Source of the DNA: Flavobacterium sp.
GTDB lineage: Bacteria; Bacteroidota; Bacteroidia; Flavobacteriales; Flavobacteriaceae
Length of the DNA stretch: 6,481 bases
Reading direction: 5' to 3'
NCBI RefSeq assembly: GCF_021151785.1
Contig: NZ_JAGKWP010000120.1
Coordinates: 1-6,481 of the forward strand
Below are positions 1-5,362 of the stretch, in pieces. The notes beneath the pieces were generated by a model. That model did no database searches. It was not told the DNA's origin and was given only the letters and a program-made list of their open reading frames with translations. The position numbers were made by a program, and so were the translations under genes. The stretch's first letter is position 1; every line of letters begins with the position of its first letter.

Positions 1-1
1 G

Positions 2-853
2 CCTAAATATAAAGACAAACCTATTGATAGTTATGTTCAAGTAATTATGATCACAATGTGGATTTATGCTTTTATATCATTTATATTGATATTGTTTGAC
101 ACTACAAAGACGACACTTTTAACTACTTTTGGTTCTGTATCAGCTGTTATCATTTTAATTTTCAGAGATACAATTTTAGGATTTGTTGCAAGTATTCAAG
201 TGACTGTAAATGATATGGTCAGAATTGGCGATTGGATTACGGTTGAAAAATATGGGGCTGATGGTGATGTGGAAGAAATTAATTTAGCTACCGTTAAAGT
301 TAGAAACTTTGATAATACTACATCAACTATTCCAACTTATAGTTTAATTTCAGATAGCTTTAGGAATTGGCGAGGTATGCTTAACTCTGACGGAAGAAGA
401 ATTAAAAGACATATTTTGATTAAAGGTGGTTCGGTTCGCTTTTTAAAAGACGAAGAATTAGAAAAGTTAAAAAGAATTGAATTTATTTCTTCTTATATTG
501 ACAAAAGAAAACAAGATATTGACAAGTTTAATATGACTAATCATGTTGATAAATCGTTGGCAATTAATGGAAGAAACTTAACAAATTTAGGGGTTTTTAG
601 AAAATATATACAACAATATATTCTTTCGCATCCTGGAATAAATAAAGACATGTTATTAATGGTTCGTTATTTACAACCTACTGAAAAAGGTATCCCATTA
701 GAAATCTATTGTTTTAGTAAAGATAAAAAATGGGAAAACTATGAATACATTATGTCCGATATTTTTGATCACGTGGTAGCTTCAATTAACTATTTTGATT
801 TAGAATTATTTGAGCTTCAACCAGCTAAAAATCAAACAGATTTTACCTTGTAG
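2..853 (+). CDS. YbdG-type MscS mechanosensitive channel, 3' part (5' truncated by window edge)
   Basis: This is a membrane channel of the MscS superfamily, which opens under membrane tension to release solutes on osmotic downshock. The frame is open to the left edge of the window, so the internal ATG at 47 is not the start. About 283 C-terminal residues are visible. They begin with a Pro-Lys-Tyr-Lys-Asp-Lys-Pro stretch, then a hydrophobic helix (about 35-97) and the pore-lining helix (about 113-165, containing FGSVSAVIILIFRD). The beta-domain follows (roughly 167-380), with the signatures RIGDWI, KYGADGDVEEI, TVKVRNFDN and STIPTYSL, then SFRNWRGM and RRIKR. These, together with the long C-terminal domain (HPGINKDMLLMVR, GIPLEIYCF, DIFDHV), match my memory of E. 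coli YbdG, about 415 residues, rather than short MscS. By that comparison roughly 130 N-terminal residues lie outside the window. The TAG stop at 851-853 lies inside the 3' end of the opposing Nudix gene. Confidence 0.9.
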   Translation, partial: PKYKDKPIDSYVQVIMITMWIYAFISFILILFDTTKTTLLTTFGSVSAVIILIFRDTILGFVASIQVTVNDMVRIGDWITVEKYGADGDVEEINLATVKVRNFDNTTSTIPTYSLISDSFRNWRGMLNSDGRRIKRHILIKGGSVRFLKDEELEKLKRIEFISSYIDKRKQDIDKFNMTNHVDKSLAINGRNLTNLGVFRKYIQQYILSHPGINKDMLLMVRYLQPTEKGIPLEIYCFSKDKKWENYEYIMSDIFDHVVASINYFDLELFELQPAKNQTDFTL

Positions 854-1253
854 TAGCTAAATCGATAATTTCTTTATGGTCAAATGCTAATTTTGGTAAG
901 TTATTGATTTTAAACCATTTTAATTCTTTTGCATCATCCATTGCTTTAGCATTTTTAACATCTGAAGAATAACCTAAGTAAGCGATAGAAATCATATGTC
1001 CTCTTGGATCTCTGCCCGGTGTACCGAAAGCACCTAACTGATACAATTCTTCTACTTCTAAATTAGTTTCTTCTTTTAGTTCGCGATGAGCCGCTTCTTC
1101 CAAGTCTTCATTTTCATCAACAAATCCCCCAGGTAAAGCCCAATAATCTTTAAAAGGCTCATTTAAACGCTTTATCAATAAAATTTCTTCAGTCGTATTG
1201 TTAATAACTAGGATATCAACTGTTACAAAAATTTTTGATATATATGTACTCAT
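843..1253 (-). CDS. Nudix hydrolase (ADP-ribose pyrophosphatase-like subgroup)
   Basis: This 136-residue protein is a single-domain Nudix hydrolase. Such enzymes use a metal ion to cleave nucleoside diphosphates linked to another moiety, and this one is probably cytosolic. The Nudix box spans residues 43-65: G43, E49, R57-E58-L59, E61-E62, L65. All acidic metal ligands are present, but the usual glycine before the last hydrophobic residue is Asn64. Upstream, YWALPGGFVDE is the standard lead-in. Downstream, the GTPGRDPRGHMISIAYLGY segment (residues 77-95) is typical of the ADP-ribose pyrophosphatase / NrtR-like branch, so ADP-ribose or a related sugar nucleotide is a better guess than 8-oxo-dGTP. 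The true substrate cannot be read from the sequence. The length is normal for the family. The gene is convergent with the channel gene, sharing 11 bp at the 3' ends, and divergent from the 131-residue gene across 31 bp. No Shine-Dalgarno sequence is visible. Confidence 0.93.
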   Translation of the reverse strand: MSTYISKIFVTVDILVINNTTEEILLIKRLNEPFKDYWALPGGFVDENEDLEEAAHRELKEETNLEVEELYQLGAFGTPGRDPRGHMISIAYLGYSSDVKNAKAMDDAKELKWFKINNLPKLAFDHKEIIDLATTR

Positions 1254-1268
1254 ACTTATAATTTTTTG
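1232..1268 (+). promoter_or_regulatory. Possible promoter for the 131-residue gene
   Basis: A TTTG at 1234-1237 is followed after 21 bases by TAATTTTT at 1259-1266. This resembles the Bacteroidota pattern TTTG-N17-23-TAnnTTTG with the last G replaced. It would give a short leader of about a dozen bases before the ATG at 1285. Part of it lies within the start of the divergent Nudix gene. The composition is so A/T-rich that chance matches are likely. Confidence 0.25.
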
Positions 1269-1284
1269 TAAATTTATAATAAAA

Positions 1285-1680
1285 ATGCTAGAAAGAAATA
1301 GTTGGTTAGACCAAATTAAAACAGAATCATTAGGAGTTGTTAATCAAGATACTGGAAGCGAAGAATCTTTTCAAAATGCAACGTTAAGACCTATTTTAAA
1401 ACTTCAAAAAGAGTTATTTATTGAAACTTTTAAGAATTATGCCATTAAACAAAAGTATACATTTTTTGATTTAGCTCCAGATAAAAAAGAAAAATACATT
1501 GAAAATGCTATTCAAAAGGATTTAAAATTAAGAAATGTTATGAAAGGAATGATTATTGCTCTTTTTACAATAGATGAATATAAAAATTATATTAAAAATT
1601 CATCTAATCTTAATAAAAGAATGATGAATTTATTAATTGAGCGCTTGAAAAGTCAAGTTATGTTAATTGATAATTCCTGA
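1285..1680 (+). CDS. Conserved flavobacterial protein of unknown function (131 aa)
   Basis: This encodes a 131-residue soluble protein with no signal peptide or membrane segment. The start at 1285 is preferred over an in-frame ATG at 1198. The extra 29 residues would lie antisense to the Nudix gene and would add a hydrophobic stretch unlike the rest of the protein. From 1285 the protein begins MLERNSWLDQIKTES. The apparent core is SFQNATLRPILKLQKELFI (residues 28-46), then FFDLAPDKKEKYIENAIQK (59-77), LRNVMKGMIIALFT (81-94) and NKRMMNLLIERLKSQV (109-124). It looks mostly helical and rich in Lys, Asn and Ile. I recognise this pattern from flavobacterial genomes, where relatives are sometimes labelled glyoxalase; I see no glyoxalase fold or metal-binding signature, so I do not repeat that name. 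It faces the Nudix gene divergently and the lipoprotein gene convergently (24-bp gap). Function unknown. Confidence 0.82.
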   Translation: MLERNSWLDQIKTESLGVVNQDTGSEESFQNATLRPILKLQKELFIETFKNYAIKQKYTFFDLAPDKKEKYIENAIQKDLKLRNVMKGMIIALFTIDEYKNYIKNSSNLNKRMMNLLIERLKSQVMLIDNS

Positions 1681-1704
1681 TATAGTCTTTATAGTATTGA
1701 TATG

Positions 1705-2724
1705 TTAATACAGTTGTATTTGAGTTATTTTACTTTTTCCTGCTAAAAAAATAGTTTTTTCATTTGGTATTCTTAAAGTGTAAAAATCATTTTCATCAGA
1801 TAATTGAATCCAATGTTCACCAAAGTCTTTTGAATAGAATACACCAGAAGAACCACAAGCTACTAGTTCTTTACCTTTTTTATTAGGAACAAATTGAACA
1901 CAAGATGTATAACCAAAAAAAGCATTATTAGCTACTATTTTCCATGTTTTGCCTCCATTAAATGTTATAGCTTTGTTGTTTGACTTTTCGTTTGGTTTGT
2001 CACAATTTCCTCCAGCAATAAAACCAATTCTTTTATCATAGAAATCCATAGTAAAAGCACCAGTCATAGTTTCACCTTGTATAATTGGTGTTTGAAACAC
2101 CTCCCAAGTTTCTCCTAAATTTTCACTTTTAAATAAACGTGATTTTTTTCCACCTGATATAATGTAAATTGTAGAATCAATTACTTTTATATTGGAGTTA
2201 CTCGCAGCAAAGACAGCTTCTCCATCAACTAATTTTGGTAATTGATCACAAGATAATTTAGTCCAATTTTCACCTCCATTTTTTGTAATAATTAAAGAAA
2301 AACAATTAGTTATTGGATCTCCAACAGCTACACCTATCATAGCGTTTGAAAAATGAAAACTATCATAAAATACCTTTTCCCCTTCTTCTTTATAAACAAT
2401 TTTATTATAATCAAAATTTGTACTAACTTTAAAAAATTGCGCAGGAGTACCGATGTTTATTGTAAAAAATAAATTTCCTACCAAGGCGGAACTTCTAAAC
2501 TCATTCTTTGAATCAGTAATGGTTTTTAATTCTAAAGATGAATCACTAAAATCAACTTTTCCAACGTTACCTCCACTCCCAGCAAACCAGACTTGATTTT
2601 CATTTTTAGGCGAAATAGCTCTTATACTTGTTTTTTCAACTTCTATTGTTTTTAAACTTTTGATTTTTGGTAAAGTTGAACAGCTTATTAAAGCTAAACT
2701 TATTATAAAACTTGCAAACTTCAT
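1705..2724 (-). CDS. Asp-box / YCF48-like beta-propeller lipoprotein
   Basis: This is a 339-residue predicted lipoprotein. A short signal peptide (MKFASFIISLALIS) ends in a lipobox with the lipidated cysteine at position 15 (LISC). The next residues are Ser-Thr-Leu-Pro, without the acidic run linked to surface export of Bacteroidota lipoproteins, so a periplasm-facing location is the better guess. The rest is beta-rich and carries four Asp-box motifs of the SxDxGxTW type at residues 147-154 (TKNGGENW), 200-207 (SENLGETW), 254-261 (TFNGGKTW) and 298-305 (SKDFGEHW). Intervening strands include IGVAVGDP, EAVFAASNSNI and GFIAGGNCD. Asp-boxes mark turns in sialidase/BNR and YCF48-like propellers. 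Relatives in this phylum are often labelled oxidoreductase or glycosyl hydrolase, but I see no cofactor site and no sialidase Arg triad or FRIP motif. A binding or scaffold role is more likely. It is divergent from the repeat-protein gene and probably transcribed alone. Confidence 0.88.
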   Translation of the reverse strand: MKFASFIISLALISCSTLPKIKSLKTIEVEKTSIRAISPKNENQVWFAGSGGNVGKVDFSDSSLELKTITDSKNEFRSSALVGNLFFTINIGTPAQFFKVSTNFDYNKIVYKEEGEKVFYDSFHFSNAMIGVAVGDPITNCFSLIITKNGGENWTKLSCDQLPKLVDGEAVFAASNSNIKVIDSTIYIISGGKKSRLFKSENLGETWEVFQTPIIQGETMTGAFTMDFYDKRIGFIAGGNCDKPNEKSNNKAITFNGGKTWKIVANNAFFGYTSCVQFVPNKKGKELVACGSSGVFYSKDFGEHWIQLSDENDFYTLRIPNEKTIFLAGKSKITQIQLY

Positions 2725-2846
2725 TAATTAATTTTTAGCTAAGATACCTTTTTTTAATTAATCTATTATTTTGTTAATGAACTCTTAATACAGATTTTAT
2801 GGCATAAAAATTGGACTCATTTGTTATCAACAAAATAAAATGAATT
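2725..2846. other. Divergent intergenic region (122 bp) between lipoprotein and repeat-protein genes
   Basis: This is the largest non-coding gap in the window and must hold promoters for both flanking genes. The palindrome TTAATTAA occurs twice, at 2724-2731 and 2754-2761, exactly 30 bp apart. For the leftward gene, the complement of 2739-2746 reads TATCTTAG, one mismatch from TAnnTTTG, about 14 bases before its ATG, but no TTTG stands at the right distance upstream. For the rightward gene I find no convincing promoter; TTATTTTG at 2766-2773 is a one-mismatch match, also without an upstream element. A 6-bp inverted repeat (TTTGTT-ATC-AACAAA) occupies 2820-2834, ending 12 bases before the ATG at 2847. 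Confidence 0.5.
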
Positions 2847-4052
2847 ATGAAAACAGCAATTACTCATTGGACTTTTTGGGCTTTTATTTTAAGCTTACCT
2901 ATTTTAGCCCAAAATAAAACTAATGTTACAGCAAGTAGTAGTGATATTAGTGATAACTTGGATCTCCGAGCAGTAGCTACAATATTTGGAGATTCTAAAA
3001 ATTTGGAAGATTTTGAGCAACGTTTAAATGATCCTAAATCACAAATTTCTAATTTAGATTTAAATAACGATAATTATGTTGATTATTTACGCGTGATTGA
3101 AACCATTGAAGGTAATGCACATATTGTTGTGCTTCAGGCTGTTTTAGGGCAAGATAAATACCAAGACGTTGCCACTATTGAAATAGAACGAGATCGCAAT
3201 AATCGTGTTCAAGTTCAAGTCGTTGGAGATGTCTATATGTATGGTAGCAACTATATATATGAACCCGTTTATGTACATGTTCCTGTAATATATAATACGT
3301 TTTGGGTGAATCATTATCGTCCTTATTGTTCAGTATGGACTTGGAATTATTACCCGAGTTATTACTATTATTGGAACCCCTTCCCTATTTTTAGATATAG
3401 AAATCATATTCATCTACATATTAATTTTGGACATAGTTATCATTATGTAACTCAAAGAAGATGTCATGACGCTTATTATGCTTACTATGGGAGAAGAGGT
3501 AATTACTATGAAAGCACTTATCCAAATAGATCATTTAATCACAGAAATTCTGGTTTTGCTAACAGATATGAAATGGATAATCAACGAACAATTAAAACTA
3601 GAGTACCAGGATCAAATGAATTAGCTGTCAATGAACCTAGAAATTCACAACCAAGAGAGGTAAGTAATATAAATCAACCTAGACATAATGAAAATATAAT
3701 GCCAAAAGGAGAAAATAGTAATCCTAAACCAAGAATGCAATACCCAAGACAAGATATAAATATAATTCCTAAAGGAGAAAGTACTATATCTCAACCTAGA
3801 GTGGTACAACCAAAAGATAATAGTAATATAATACCAAGAAGTGAAAATAGTATCCCTAAACCAAGAATAGAATACCCAAGACATGATGAAAGTATAATTA
3901 CTAGAGGTGAGAGTCATATATCTCAACCTAGATTTGAAGCTCCAAGAAATCAAAGGTCAAGATATGAATTCCAATCTAATCGTCAAGGACAAGGTCTGAA
4001 TAATGGCTTGCGAGGTGGCCAATTTGAAAGCACTAGAGAAGTACGAAGATAA
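2847..4052 (+). CDS. Secreted Tyr/His-rich protein with C-terminal 22-residue repeats
   Basis: This encodes a 401-residue secreted protein of unknown function. The start is fixed by an in-frame TGA at 2841-2843. A signal peptide covers about residues 1-21 (hydrophobic WAFILSLPILA, likely cut near Ala21-Gln22). Residues about 36-128 form the conserved domain: DLRAVATIFGDSKNLEDFEQRLND, then DLNNDNYVDYLRVIE (71-85, resembling a calcium-loop DxNxDxxVD but lacking an acidic residue at loop position 12), HIVVLQAVLG and DVATIEIER. This layout recurs in Bacteroidota secreted proteins that I know only as hypothetical. Residues 130-225 are extreme in composition, with 24 Tyr and 8 His plus several Trp, including YYYYW at 172-176. 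Residues 226-277 are Asn/Arg-rich, and 278-365 hold four 22-residue repeats. The tail (366-401) is Arg/Gln/Gly-rich. No T9SS sorting domain is present, so a periplasmic or outer-envelope location is likely. A strong terminator follows. Confidence 0.88.
   Translation: MKTAITHWTFWAFILSLPILAQNKTNVTASSSDISDNLDLRAVATIFGDSKNLEDFEQRLNDPKSQISNLDLNNDNYVDYLRVIETIEGNAHIVVLQAVLGQDKYQDVATIEIERDRNNRVQVQVVGDVYMYGSNYIYEPVYVHVPVIYNTFWVNHYRPYCSVWTWNYYPSYYYYWNPFPIFRYRNHIHLHINFGHSYHYVTQRRCHDAYYAYYGRRGNYYESTYPNRSFNHRNSGFANRYEMDNQRTIKTRVPGSNELAVNEPRNSQPREVSNINQPRHNENIMPKGENSNPKPRMQYPRQDINIIPKGESTISQPRVVQPKDNSNIIPRSENSIPKPRIEYPRHDESIITRGESHISQPRFEAPRNQRSRYEFQSNRQGQGLNNGLRGGQFESTREVRR
3678..3941 (+). repeat. In-frame tandem array: four 66-bp units (22 aa), arranged as two 132-bp pairs
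   Basis: Four back-to-back units encode 22 residues each: 3678-3743 (A), 3744-3809 (B), 3810-3875 (C) and 3876-3941 (D), covering protein residues 278-365. Each begins Pro-Arg or Pro-Lys, has Ile-Ile/Met-Pro/Thr near position 7-9, then a Gly/Ser-Glu-Ser/Asn turn, and a Lys/Gln-Pro-Arg near position 17-19. A and C share the ending NPKPRMQY / IPKPRIEY, whereas B and D share ISQPR. The array is therefore a duplicated pair (AB then CD), with no insertion or deletion between units. The DNA has diverged by point changes but keeps long shared stretches, such as cctaaaccaagaat in A and C and atatctcaacctaga in B and D. A partial, shorter forerunner (PRNSQPREVSNINQ) precedes it. Confidence 0.9.
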
Positions 4053-4055
4053 AAT

Positions 4056-4087
4056 AAAAGCTGTCATTTGGCAGCTTTTTTGTTTTT
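4056..4087 (+). terminator. Rho-independent terminator after the repeat-protein gene
   Basis: Four bases after the TAA stop, AAAAGCTGTC (4056-4065) pairs with GGCAGCTTTT (4070-4079), a 10-bp stem with one G-T wobble and an ATTT loop. It is followed by T-rich sequence (T-run 4076-4081, then G and TTTTT). Position and structure make this a confident intrinsic terminator for the upstream gene. The A-run on the left side might give weak termination in the reverse direction, but no leftward gene needs it. Confidence 0.88.
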
Positions 4088-4100
4088 ATTACTATCTTTG
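4067..4100 (+). promoter_or_regulatory. Bacteroidota-type promoter for the RNA methyltransferase gene
   Basis: An exact TAnnTTTG element, TATCTTTG at 4093-4100, is preceded 22 bases upstream by TTTG at 4067-4070. This spacing is within the range known for the primary sigma factor of this phylum. Transcription would begin near 4107, leaving a leader of about 18 bases before the ATG at 4125. The TTTG lies in the loop and first stem base of the preceding terminator, so the two signals overlap. It probably also drives the endonuclease gene downstream. Confidence 0.6.
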
Positions 4101-4124
4101 CTAGCATTTTTTTAAATAAAATAC

Positions 4125-5345
4125 ATGAGATTTCACAGAAATATAAGTTTCGCTGTAATTGACGGATTAATGGCAATTTTCAACGAAGGAGAATATGCAG
4201 ATAAAGTTGTTGCAAGAGCATTAAAATTAGATAAAAGATGGGGAAGCCATGATAGAAAGTTTGTAGCTGAAACAATCTATGACATTGTTCGTTGGAAAAG
4301 ATTGTACTCTGAAATTGCAGAAGTTAAAGAAACTAATTATACTCGTGATAATGTTTGGCGTTTATTTGCTGTTTGGGCAGTTTTAAGAGGTTACACTCTT
4401 CCCGAATGGAAATATTTTGAAAATACTCCTGTAAGAAGAATAAAGGGTAAATTTGATGAGTTTTCAAAAATAAGAAGAATAAGAGAGTCTATTCCAGATT
4501 GGATGGATGAAATAGTGGTAAAAGAATTAGGAGAAGCTACTTGGGAAAAAGAAATTAAAGCTCAAAATGAACAGGCAAAAGTAATTCTTCGTGTTAATAC
4601 ATTAAAGACAACCAAAGAGGCACTTCAAAAACTATTAAGTGAGACGCATCAAATTGAAACTGAAACATTAAAAGAATATCCAGATGCATTAGTTTTAAAA
4701 GAAAGAGCCAATGTGTTTATGACTGATGCTTTCAAAAATGGATTATTTGAAGTTCAAGACGCCTCATCTCAATTAGTCGCTAGACTTTTAGATATAAAAC
4801 CAGGAATGCGAGTAGTTGATGCATGTGCAGGCGCGGGTGGTAAATCTTTACATATTGCTAGTCTATTAGATAATAAAGGACAAATTATTGCTATGGATTT
4901 ATATGAAAGTAAACTAAAGCAATTAAAGTTAAGAGCAAAAAGAAATGGAGTACATAATATTGAAACTCGAATAATTGAAGGTACAAAATCTATTAAAAAG
5001 CTTTATGAAAAAGCAGATCGAGTTTTAATCGACGCGCCTTGTAGTGGTTTAGGTGTTTTAAAGAGAAATCCAGATAGTAAATGGAAATTACAACCTGAAT
5101 TTATTGAGAACATAAAGAAAACACAACAAGAAGTTTTAGAAAATTATTCTAAAATGGTTAAGCCAGGAGGAAAATTAGTTTATGCTACATGTAGTATATT
5201 ACCTTCTGAAAATCAGGAACAAGTTCAAAAATTTCTAACTACTGAGACGGGAAAAAACTTTACATTTATTGAAGATAAAAAAGTTTTAGCTTACGAGTCT
5301 GGGTTTGACGGATTTTATATGGCATTACTAGAAAGAAAAAAATAA
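4125..5345 (+). CDS. rsmB: RsmB/NOP-family rRNA cytosine-C5 methyltransferase
   Basis: This 406-residue cytosolic enzyme should transfer a methyl group from S-adenosylmethionine to C5 of a cytosine in RNA, most likely 16S rRNA. Residues about 1-140 form the helical, NusB-like N-terminal domain seen in RsmB (for example SHDRKFVAETIYDIVRWKR, 41-59). The catalytic domain shows VNTLK (157-161), VQDASSQL (210-217), motif I DACAGAGGK (232-240), the acidic ribose contact Asp258, and motif IV DAPCSGLG (303-310, Cys306). Motif VI ATCS has the likely nucleophile Cys356, followed by SENQEQ (361-366), and the closing GFDGFYMALLER is at 393-404. Both cysteines of this family are present, so activity is expected. 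Motif I differs from the usual DxCAAPGGK. The length is close to E. coli RsmB (429). The exact target base, and hence the symbol, is inferred from domain order. An in-frame stop at 4113-4115 fixes the start. It has its own promoter and a 17-bp gap to the next gene. Confidence 0.92.
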   Translation: MRFHRNISFAVIDGLMAIFNEGEYADKVVARALKLDKRWGSHDRKFVAETIYDIVRWKRLYSEIAEVKETNYTRDNVWRLFAVWAVLRGYTLPEWKYFENTPVRRIKGKFDEFSKIRRIRESIPDWMDEIVVKELGEATWEKEIKAQNEQAKVILRVNTLKTTKEALQKLLSETHQIETETLKEYPDALVLKERANVFMTDAFKNGLFEVQDASSQLVARLLDIKPGMRVVDACAGAGGKSLHIASLLDNKGQIIAMDLYESKLKQLKLRAKRNGVHNIETRIIEGTKSIKKLYEKADRVLIDAPCSGLGVLKRNPDSKWKLQPEFIENIKKTQQEVLENYSKMVKPGGKLVYATCSILPSENQEQVQKFLTTETGKNFTFIEDKKVLAYESGFDGFYMALLERKK

Positions 5346-5362
5346 TCAATCCTAAATAGAAA

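Noticed and set aside
47..49. ATG at 47 as the start of the channel gene
   Set aside because: The frame is open upstream to the window edge and codes for family-like residues (PKYKDKP...SYVQV), so the gene begins outside the window.
1198..1284. Upstream extension of the 131-residue gene to an ATG at 1198
   Set aside because: It would be antisense to the first 56 bases of the Nudix gene and add 29 residues with a hydrophobic run unlike the soluble core. The ATG at 1285 is the natural start.
1694..1711. Hairpin GTATTGA-TATG-TTAATAC between the convergent 131-residue and lipoprotein genes
   Set aside because: The 7-bp stem is AT-rich with a G-T pair, overlaps the lipoprotein stop codon, and has no T-run on either strand; it is too weak to call a terminator.
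2820..2834. Inverted repeat TTTGTT-ATC-AACAAA before the repeat-protein gene
   Set aside because: Six-base arms in AT-rich DNA are expected by chance, and there is no G/C-rich stem or known operator match; it is mentioned only in the intergenic description.
2840..2842. Alternative ATG seven bases before the chosen start of the repeat-protein gene
   Set aside because: It is in another frame, which closes after about 25 codons at a TAA; the ATG at 2847 gives an intact signal peptide.
3645..3953. Leftward open frame of 102 codons opposite the repeat array
   Set aside because: It lies wholly inside the repeat-protein gene, mirrors the 66-bp periodicity, and encodes a Ser/Trp/Tyr/Ile-rich sequence with no recognisable domain. 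It is a by-product of a repeat whose complement lacks stops.
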